Shown here one piece after another: positions 58,108 through 64,000 of a DNA stretch of 64,000 nucleotides. The DNA lies in contig JAZQLC010000051.1 in the NCBI GenBank assembly GCA_045542485.1, forward strand, positions 1 to 64,000, read 5' to 3'. A program made the position numbers and the translations under genes. The notes under the pieces were generated by a model that saw only the letters and a program-made list of their open reading frames with translations, was not told where the DNA came from and did not search any database. How positions within the stretch are numbered: position 1 is the stretch's first letter; each line of letters opens with the position of its first letter. The DNA comes from SIG575 sp045542485. Its GTDB lineage: Bacteria; Bacillota; Clostridia; Oscillospirales; Acutalibacteraceae.

Positions 58108-59148
58108 GTGTTTGTAAAAAGCTACAAAATCACAGAGCCTAAATGTTTTGAGATTTTCGTTGAAGATATTGAGGAGGACAATGTACTTGTCCGTCCCGAA
58201 TATCTGGCAGTCTGTAAGGCTGACATCAGATATTATCTCGGTATGAGAGACAGAGCCATCCTGAAAAGGAAATTCCCTATGAGCCTTGTACACGAGGGCA
58301 TAGGCGTTGTGGCAAGAGACAAATCAGGACGCTTTTCTCCCGGTCAGAGAGTTGTTATGATTCCCTGTGAAAAGGCAGAATGTGACGGCAAAAAATGTGC
58401 TTCCTGTGTCAGAGAGTATGATTATCTGCGTGATAATTATTGTCCCAAATCAAAATTCCGTTCAAGCGGTGCTGACGGCTTCAGCAAAGAAATGATTAAT
58501 ATGCACGAGGATTATATCCTCCCGATTCCCGACAGTATCGGTGTGGAGGCAGTCTTTTCTGAGCTTATTTCTGTGGGCTGTTGTGCGTTGAGACGGGCAG
58601 ATTTGTGGAAAAAAGGCGCAGATGAAATCACCGTCTGGGGTGACGGTATTATGGGCTACATTATTTCCCTTGTTGCCCATTATGGTCTGGGTGCCAAGGT
58701 GAATGTTGTGGGCATAAACAGAGAAAAGCTCAGAATGTTTGACTTCGCAACAACCTTTCTTGCATCAGATGTTGAAGCCTTGCCGAAAACCTCAGCCTGT
58801 ATAGAGGCAGTAGGCGGAAACAATTCTTCACTTGCCATCAATCAGGCAATTGATGCGTGTTTTTCAGGCGGTACAATTGTGCTTTGCGGTGTTGCAGGAG
58901 AAAACGCGCCAATCAATACCCGTATGGTGCTTGAAAAAGGTCTCTCGCTCCTTGGCTCAACAAGGTCTGATACCGGGGACTTTGCAAAAGCTCTCAGTCT
59001 TCTTGAAAAGGAAGATTTCAGAGAGAAAATCCTTCGCCTTGTTGAAGGCGTTGATGTTGTAGATGACATCAGAAAATATTATGAAGTCTTTGAAACGGCT
59101 TCACACTCCGATTCCCTTGGTAAAAGAATCATAAAATTAGTCTTTTAA
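58108..59148 (+). CDS. tarJ: TarJ-like zinc-containing dehydrogenase (ribulose-5-phosphate reductase)
   Basis: 346 residues from a GTG at 58108, with GAGGTG upstream. The medium-chain dehydrogenase features are LVHEGIGVVARDKSGRFSPGQRVVMIPCEKAECDGKKCASC, with a Cys cluster for structural zinc, and a Rossmann region around VWGDGIMGYIISLVAHYGLGAKV. TarJ reduces ribulose-5-phosphate to ribitol-5-phosphate for TarI. Its position directly after the cytidylyltransferase (6 bases) supports this call over other alcohol dehydrogenases. TarJ family members with divergent catalytic-zinc ligands are known. Confidence 0.83.
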   Translation: MFVKSYKITEPKCFEIFVEDIEEDNVLVRPEYLAVCKADIRYYLGMRDRAILKRKFPMSLVHEGIGVVARDKSGRFSPGQRVVMIPCEKAECDGKKCASCVREYDYLRDNYCPKSKFRSSGADGFSKEMINMHEDYILPIPDSIGVEAVFSELISVGCCALRRADLWKKGADEITVWGDGIMGYIISLVAHYGLGAKVNVVGINREKLRMFDFATTFLASDVEALPKTSACIEAVGGNNSSLAINQAIDACFSGGTIVLCGVAGENAPINTRMVLEKGLSLLGSTRSDTGDFAKALSLLEKEDFREKILRLVEGVDVVDDIRKYYEVFETASHSDSLGKRIIKLVF

Positions 59149-59160
59149 TCCGAAAGGGAA

Positions 59161-60384
59161 GTGGACAATACGAAATCTTTTTTCATAAGGTTAAAGGCGT
59201 TAATCAAGAAATATACCAAAAGGGTGCTTTATAAAAAATTTGCACCCACAGTCTACAAGCTTTATTCGCGAAAACCCATAAACGAAAAGCTGGTCGTTTT
59301 TGCCGATTCTTCAGCATCTCTTCTGCCTGATAATATGACAGAAATTTATGAGAGACTTAACGAAAAGGGCTATGAAACGCGTGTGTTTCTGAAACGGAAA
59401 TCTTCGAAAAAATGGTATCGCGATAAGTTTTTTGAAATCGTGAATGCTTACAGATTCACAAAGTATTACGCTCAGTGCAGATGCCTTATTCTGACAGATT
59501 ATTATTATTACGCATATGCAAACAAGCCCCGTGAAAATCAGCATGTAATTCAATTGTGGCACGGCTGCGGTGCTTTCAAAAAATGGGGTTATTCCACAAT
59601 GGACCTTGAATGGGGTGCAGACAGACAGACTCTCGAGGAATATCCCATTCACAACACTTATACCTATGTTACCGTATCGTCAGATAAGGTGAAGAAATTT
59701 TACGCAGAGGCCTTTAACTGTGATGAAAAAATTATCCGTGCAGACGGAGTTCCCAGGACAGACAAATATTTCAGAAAAGAATATGTCTCGTCAGCAAGGG
59801 AAAGATTACTGAAAAAATATCCGGAAATCGAAAAAAGAAAGATAATTCTTTATTCGCCAACTTTCAGAGGCTCTTCAAAGGGAAAAGCAAATTTTGTGAA
59901 TATGATTGATTTTCTCTGGCTTAAAGAAAAGCTTTCTGAAAAGTATGTAATTTTAGTGAAGCTTCATCCCTTTATCAGAAAGGGTATGAATTTGTCAGAT
60001 AATCTGAAAGAGCTTTATTCGGACTTTGTTTTTGATGTTTCAAAAAGTGTCCCCATTGATGATGCTATGTGTGCGTCTGATATGGTTATAACTGATTATT
60101 CGTCGCTCATTTTTGAATATGCTCTTCTTGAAAGACCTATGATATTTTTCCCATATGACCTGAAGTCTTATGACAGGGAAAGAAGCTTTTATTTTGACTA
60201 CGAAAATTTTGTGCCCGGTGATATTGTGACAAATACCGAGGATATTTATCTGGCAATTATAAAAAATGAAAATGATTACGACAGAGAAAGAGTAAGAAAA
60301 TTTAAAGAAGATTTTATGAGTGCTTGTGACGGAAAAAGCACGGAAAGACTCTTGAATATTATAGAGAAAGGGAAAGTTGACTGA
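59161..60384 (+). CDS. CDP-glycerol/CDP-ribitol glycerophosphotransferase family protein
   Basis: 407 residues from a GTG at 59161, with AAAGGGA just upstream. The TagB/TagF signature is IQLWHGCGAFKKWGYS, then VTVSSDKVKKFYAEAF, RADGVPRTDKYF, ILYSPTFRGSS, LVKLHPFI, and SDMVITDYSSLIFEYALLERPMIFFPYD. It transfers alditol phosphate units to a lipid-linked acceptor in teichoic-acid synthesis at the inner face of the membrane. It could be a primase or a polymerase. The stop is 1 base before the dnaA ATG. Confidence 0.92.
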   Translation: MDNTKSFFIRLKALIKKYTKRVLYKKFAPTVYKLYSRKPINEKLVVFADSSASLLPDNMTEIYERLNEKGYETRVFLKRKSSKKWYRDKFFEIVNAYRFTKYYAQCRCLILTDYYYYAYANKPRENQHVIQLWHGCGAFKKWGYSTMDLEWGADRQTLEEYPIHNTYTYVTVSSDKVKKFYAEAFNCDEKIIRADGVPRTDKYFRKEYVSSARERLLKKYPEIEKRKIILYSPTFRGSSKGKANFVNMIDFLWLKEKLSEKYVILVKLHPFIRKGMNLSDNLKELYSDFVFDVSKSVPIDDAMCASDMVITDYSSLIFEYALLERPMIFFPYDLKSYDRERSFYFDYENFVPGDIVTNTEDIYLAIIKNENDYDRERVRKFKEDFMSACDGKSTERLLNIIEKGKVD

Positions 60385-60385
60385 T

Positions 60386-61705
60386 ATGGATTCGTTTAAA
60401 GCTTTATTTGATGAAGTAAAAAAAGAAATACAGAAAAACCTGTCAGAGGCTGTTTACAACGTCTGGTTTGAAGAGCTGGAATTTGTTTCCTTTGACGGCA
60501 CTACGGTTGTTTTGTCAATCGGTGAATTTAAAAGAAAAATTATTGAACAGAAGTTTATGCAGCTTCTCAAGGATTCCTTTGTAAAAGTAGCGGGATTCGA
60601 TGTTGAAATAGATTTTTCAGACAGTAACAATAAACCTGCCCCCAAAAAGGAGGCGGAAATCGCTCAGGATGACTCTGATGATAACGAAAGCACCTTCGAC
60701 AACTTCGTTGTAGGTCCTTCAAATAAATTTGCTCACGCAGCAGCACTTGCGGTTTCCGTAAATCCCGGTGCAGTGAGTGAATATAACCCCTTGTTCATTT
60801 ACGGCAATTCAGGTCTGGGTAAAACTCATCTTCTTCATTCAATCGAAAACGAAGTAAGAAAGAACAACCCCGGTATGAATATCCTTTCTACCCACGGCGA
60901 GGCAATTACAAATGAGCTTATTGATTGTCTTCAGAAGGGCAGAATGAATGAATTCCACGCAAAATACAGAACAGTTGACCTGCTTCTTGTGGACGATGTT
61001 CACTTTATCGCAAACAAGCATCAGACTGAAGAGGAGTTTTTCCACACCTTCAACACTCTTTACAATGCAGGTAAGCAGATTGTTCTTACAAGTGACCGTC
61101 TGCCCAAGGATATGCCCACCCTTGCAGAGCGTCTTCGTACACGCTTCGAGTGGGGACTTCTTGCAGACATTCAGCCCCCCGACCTTGAAACAAGAATGGC
61201 GATTATCAACAGAAAGGCTGAAAGTCTCGGAATTGATATTCCCAACGATGTTGTTCTCTTTATTGCTGAAAAAATCAAGAGCAATATCAGACAGCTTGAG
61301 GGTGCAGTGAAGAAAATTGCAGCATATGTGAACATCTTCGGTACAAGCACTGTTACAATCAACATCGCTCACAATGCAGTCAAGGATATCTTCAACGACA
61401 ACAGTATGTCACCTGCAACAATCACAAAAAATGTTATTGAAGAGGTTGCCCGTTCATTCAGCATCGAGGTCAAGGAAATCACTTCAAAGAAGCAGTATGC
61501 CGCAGCAACAAGCGCAAGACAGATTGCTATGTACATAATCAGTGAAATGACAGGTCTTCCTGCAAAGAAAATCGGTGAAAGCTTCAGCGGCAGAGACCAC
61601 AGCACAGTTCTTTATTCAATCAGCAAGGTAAGAGAGGAAATTAAACGCAATTCTTCTCTCAAGAGTACAATTGAGGATATTATCAAGAATGTCAAAAACA
61701 GTTGA
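60386..61705 (+). CDS. dnaA: chromosomal replication initiator protein DnaA
   Basis: 439 residues from the ATG at 60386. Domain I (1-80) is followed by an acidic linker. The AAA+ core has Walker A FIYGNSGLGKTHLLHSI (about 137-145), Walker B LLLVDDVHFIANK and the arginine-finger region around LRTRFEWGLL. The C-terminal DNA-binding domain ends with SGRDHSTVLYS, the DnaA-box recognition loop. It opens oriC. Unusually it sits 1 base after a CDP-alditol transferase gene and 1 base before maf, not next to dnaN. GGAAAG 9 bases upstream supports this start over TTG 60377. Confidence 0.96.
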   Translation: MDSFKALFDEVKKEIQKNLSEAVYNVWFEELEFVSFDGTTVVLSIGEFKRKIIEQKFMQLLKDSFVKVAGFDVEIDFSDSNNKPAPKKEAEIAQDDSDDNESTFDNFVVGPSNKFAHAAALAVSVNPGAVSEYNPLFIYGNSGLGKTHLLHSIENEVRKNNPGMNILSTHGEAITNELIDCLQKGRMNEFHAKYRTVDLLLVDDVHFIANKHQTEEEFFHTFNTLYNAGKQIVLTSDRLPKDMPTLAERLRTRFEWGLLADIQPPDLETRMAIINRKAESLGIDIPNDVVLFIAEKIKSNIRQLEGAVKKIAAYVNIFGTSTVTINIAHNAVKDIFNDNSMSPATITKNVIEEVARSFSIEVKEITSKKQYAAATSARQIAMYIISEMTGLPAKKIGESFSGRDHSTVLYSISKVREEIKRNSSLKSTIEDIIKNVKNS

Positions 61706-61706
61706 G

Positions 61707-62264
61707 ATGAGAGATAAAATCATACTTGCATCAGCTTCCCCGAGAAGACGGGAGCTGATGACATTCATTACAGATAATTTTGAAATAATCACTGCTGATG
61801 TTGACGAAACAATCGCTGAGGGAACAACCTCTGCCGAGGCAGTGATGATGCTTTCGCAGAAAAAGGCTGAAGCAGTTTCGGTCAATCACAGAGGCAGAAT
61901 TGTAATCGGCGCAGACACTGTTGTTGTATGTGACGACAGAATTCTCGGCAAACCCGCAAACCGTGAACACGCTTGTGAAATGCTCAGAATGCTTTCGGGC
62001 AGAACTCACAATGTTCTTACGGGAGTTACTCTGACTGACGGAGAAAAGACAGATACTTTCTATGTTTCTTCAGAGGTTAAGTTTTATGAGCTGACAGAGG
62101 AAGAAATCCGTTCTTATGCTCAGAGCGGTGAGCCTGACGATAAAGCAGGTGCCTACGCGATACAGGGCAAGGGCTCTCTTTTTGTTGAGAAGATAGACGG
62201 CGACTATTTCAATATCGTAGGTTTTCCCGTGGCAGAGGTCAGCAGACATCTTAAGAAATTTTAG
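61707..62264 (+). CDS. maf: Maf-family nucleotide pyrophosphatase
   Basis: 185 residues from the ATG at 61707; earlier in-frame starts overlap dnaA and would give an atypical N-terminus. Motifs IILASASPRRRELM, VIGADTVV, GKPANREHACEMLRMLSGRTH and YAIQGKGSLFVEKIDGDYFNIVGFP are diagnostic. Maf hydrolyses noncanonical dNTPs and UTP-type nucleotides and has been linked to division in Bacillus. It lies 1 base after dnaA and before a terminator, so it is the last gene of this unit. Confidence 0.95.
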   Translation: MRDKIILASASPRRRELMTFITDNFEIITADVDETIAEGTTSAEAVMMLSQKKAEAVSVNHRGRIVIGADTVVVCDDRILGKPANREHACEMLRMLSGRTHNVLTGVTLTDGEKTDTFYVSSEVKFYELTEEEIRSYAQSGEPDDKAGAYAIQGKGSLFVEKIDGDYFNIVGFPVAEVSRHLKKF

Positions 62265-62270
62265 TATTAC

Positions 62271-62305
62271 GGCGTGAGAGTGTGCTTTGCTCTCACGCCC
62301 CTTTT
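62271..62305 (+). terminator. rho-independent terminator after maf
   Basis: GGCGTGAGAG (62271-62280) pairs with CTCTCACGCC (62290-62299) in a perfect 10-bp stem, followed by CCTTTTCTT. It closes the tarI-to-maf unit. Confidence 0.85.
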
Positions 62306-62306
62306 C

Positions 62307-62335
62307 TTGACTAATTCTGCTCGTTATGGTATAAT
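62307..62335 (+). promoter_or_regulatory. sigma-A promoter of the MgtC-family gene
   Basis: TTGACT (62307-62312) and TATAAT (62330-62335) are 17 bases apart, 50 bases before the ATG at 62386. Confidence 0.85.
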
Positions 62336-62385
62336 ATTCTATCAAAATTATGCATAAATATAGTTTTTGAAAAGGAGGTAAACTT

Positions 62386-63075
62386 ATGGAAAACATCTGG
62401 AATGAAATTGTTTCGTGGGAATGGGAATATGTTCTCAGACTTGCGATTGCTTGTATCTGTGGCGCTTGCGTAGGCTTTGAGAGAAGTCGTCGTTTCAAGG
62501 ATGCCGGTGTCAGAACACACGTTATGGTAACTCTGGGCGCAGCACTTATTATGATTGTTTCAAAATACGGCTTTCAGGATATACCTGCTCTGGAAATGAT
62601 GAAGGTTGACGCTTCCCGTGTTGCGTCGAATGTGGTTACGGGCGTCGGTTTCCTCGGTGCAGGTGTGATTTTCTTTAAGGGCACATCAATTAAGGGACTT
62701 ACTACTGCGGCAGGTATCTGGACAACGGCAGGTATCGGACTTGCCCTTGGTGCAGGACTGTATTTTATAGGTATTGCCTCTGCTGTTATTATGATTATTG
62801 CTCAGTTCTTCCTTCACAGAGTTCTTAAGAGCGTTGACTCTTATTCAACAAGTGAAATGTCTGTTTCTCTTGTGAATGAGCCGGGTGTGATTGAAGATTT
62901 TAAAAATCAGCTTAGCGATGATAATCTTGCAATCCAGACTTGTAAAATTATTAAAAATGCAGATGAGGGTACAATAACTCTCAAAGCCACAGTGAGAATG
63001 CCTCACGATATGGAATTTGAGGATGTTGTGAGAATTGTGGAGAACAACAGCAAAATCAAATCAATTGAGTTCTGA
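62386..63075 (+). CDS. MgtC/SapB-family membrane protein
   Basis: 229 residues. Four to five membrane segments hold the family motifs ACVGFERSRRFKDAGVRTHVMVTLGAALIMIVS and GVGFLGAGVIFFKGTSIKGLTTAAGIWTTAGIGLALG. A soluble C-terminal ACT-like domain (about 155-229) follows. MgtC proteins help growth at low magnesium or inside phagocytes by modulating ATP synthase or membrane potential; their role in commensals is unknown. AAAGGAGG precedes the ATG. Confidence 0.93.
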   Translation: MENIWNEIVSWEWEYVLRLAIACICGACVGFERSRRFKDAGVRTHVMVTLGAALIMIVSKYGFQDIPALEMMKVDASRVASNVVTGVGFLGAGVIFFKGTSIKGLTTAAGIWTTAGIGLALGAGLYFIGIASAVIMIIAQFFLHRVLKSVDSYSTSEMSVSLVNEPGVIEDFKNQLSDDNLAIQTCKIIKNADEGTITLKATVRMPHDMEFEDVVRIVENNSKIKSIEF

Positions 63076-63090
63076 TAAGGAGATGTGGTT

Positions 63091-64000
63091 ATGGGTGGCA
63101 AACTTAATTTAATGACCTATAATGTTTCGGGAATTCCGGTTCTCGGCGATAATCAGGGAACACAGAGAGAATTCAAGGGCAAAGCGAGAATGAAGAAAAT
63201 CGGTGAAATACTTTGCCGTGAATCAAACTGCGATATTATCGGTGCAGAAGAGGATTTTAACAATCATCAGGCACTTGCCGATGCGATGGCAGGTGATTAT
63301 AAGTATCAGACTTTTTCAAAGGGTGGAGTACCTTACGGTGACGGACTTAACATCTTTTCCAAAAAGCCCATTTACAATGTAAAGAGAACACCCTGGAGAA
63401 AATGCTTCGGATATCTTGCAGGTGCAAATGACCGACTTGCCGAAAAAGGTATACTCTCATCCGTGATTGAAATTGAAGAAGGCGTTTTCGTCGACTTTTA
63501 TATTATCCACGCAGATGCTGCAAAGGACCCCAAATCTCTCATAGCGCGTAAGGACAACTTCCTTCAGCTCTCAGAGATGATTAATTCCCGTAAAGAGGAC
63601 AGAGCGATTATTGTTATAGGTGACTATAACACAACCTTCTGCCTCAATGAAACGGACGACCCCTATACAAATCTTGTGAAAAAGGCCGGGCTTACGGATG
63701 CCTGGGCAGAAATACACAACGCAGGAAACTGCGATTATAACAGCGGCAAAGAGTGGAATCCCACACTGAAAGAAACTCTCGACAGAGTGATGTTCAAGTC
63801 GGGCGGAGGAGTTGAGCTGAAAGCCGAATCCTACGAATATATTGAGTTTATAAACGAAAACGGTGAAACATACACAGACCATGTGTCAACCCGTGCCTGT
63901 CTTTCCTACGAGATAACAGGAGAGGTTAAAAAACCTGAAAAGCTTGAAAAACCCGTGCCTGAAAACAAATTCGTGCAGAATCTTAAGGTCGTATGCTTTG
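63091..64000 (+). CDS. EEP-family phosphoesterase, cut by right edge
   Basis: The frame is open from the ATG at 63091 (AAGGAGATG upstream) to the window end, giving 303 residues without a stop. Motifs are LMTYNVSGIP (N-terminal Asn), IIGAEEDFN (metal-binding Glu), VIGDYNTTF and TDHVSTRA (catalytic Asp-His), typical of the endonuclease/exonuclease/phosphatase fold. No signal peptide is seen. It is only distantly similar to the tandem triplet at 10.4-12.9 kb. The last visible residues are Lys/Pro-rich and lead into a further segment that is not visible here, perhaps a C-terminal membrane anchor. Confidence 0.83.
   Translation, partial: MGGKLNLMTYNVSGIPVLGDNQGTQREFKGKARMKKIGEILCRESNCDIIGAEEDFNNHQALADAMAGDYKYQTFSKGGVPYGDGLNIFSKKPIYNVKRTPWRKCFGYLAGANDRLAEKGILSSVIEIEEGVFVDFYIIHADAAKDPKSLIARKDNFLQLSEMINSRKEDRAIIVIGDYNTTFCLNETDDPYTNLVKKAGLTDAWAEIHNAGNCDYNSGKEWNPTLKETLDRVMFKSGGGVELKAESYEYIEFINENGETYTDHVSTRACLSYEITGEVKKPEKLEKPVPENKFVQNLKVVCF

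Noticed and set aside
1..64000. CRISPR arrays, tRNA or rRNA genes, insertion sequences, prophage genes
   Set aside because: No regularly spaced repeats, no cloverleaf-like sequences, and no transposase or phage proteins were seen on either strand.

Overview
The window looks like a chromosomal segment of a low-to-moderate GC Gram-positive bacterium of the class Clostridia, probably a gut Oscillospirales/Ruminococcaceae-type lineage. The evidence is the Bacillus/Clostridium block mazG-hup-rqcP-yabP-yabQ-divIC-S1 protein, a SigH-like sigma factor, MecA, HemZ, textbook sigma-A promoters (TTGACA-17-TATAAT type), strong GGAGG ribosome sites and frequent TTG starts. No rRNA, tRNA, CRISPR array, phage or insertion sequence was seen, and no gene-free stretch exceeds 300 bases. 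The species assignment is inference.

Left part (1-17.1 kb). A GPH-type sugar symporter cut by the left edge and an orphan peptide-binding lipoprotein lie on the minus strand. A plus-strand series follows: rmuC, a very large surface protein with two metallophosphoesterase domains, prfB, a cyclase-family hydrolase, a polyprenyl-phosphate sugar transferase, three tandem endonuclease/exonuclease/phosphatase (EEP) paralogs, then thyA-folA. A convergent minus-strand operon (Fur-family regulator, unknown secreted or membrane protein, YifB/ComM ATPase) ends at a shared terminator.

Middle (17.3-45 kb). Almost all genes are on the plus strand: a SigH-like sigma factor, a zinc-ribbon protein, a HAD hydrolase, mfd, rpsO and pnp (each with a structured leader), a SulP transporter, two FAD oxidoreductases with proBA and a metallophosphoesterase, then galM-like (minus), an amber-interrupted YkvI-like membrane gene, recJ, rel, dtd, an MBL hydrolase, hemZ, a nucleoside kinase and a lipid-linked-oligosaccharide flippase.

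Right part (44.5-64 kb). The mazG to S1-protein sporulation/division block is followed by DUF1858, trmN6 and rsmI. Next comes an uncharacterised membrane cluster: an Asp-rich zinc-ribbon TPR protein, three multi-pass proteins including a DUF5058 protein, and rpe. After that lie mecA (minus), a GH13 glycosidase, and a tightly packed tarI-tarJ-CDP-alditol transferase-dnaA-maf unit behind a consensus promoter. MgtC and a fourth EEP protein cut by the right edge close the window.

Most notable signals: dnaA sits inside a teichoic-acid-type operon rather than beside dnaN. The TPR/DUF5058 membrane cluster is of unknown function. Several mRNA-leader hairpins occur (pnp, rpsO, yabP, mfd). One otherwise intact gene carries a single in-frame TAG. 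Some expected catalytic residues are altered in thymidylate synthase and in one metallophosphoesterase. All functional calls rest on motif and family recognition from reading the sequence; no database search was run.
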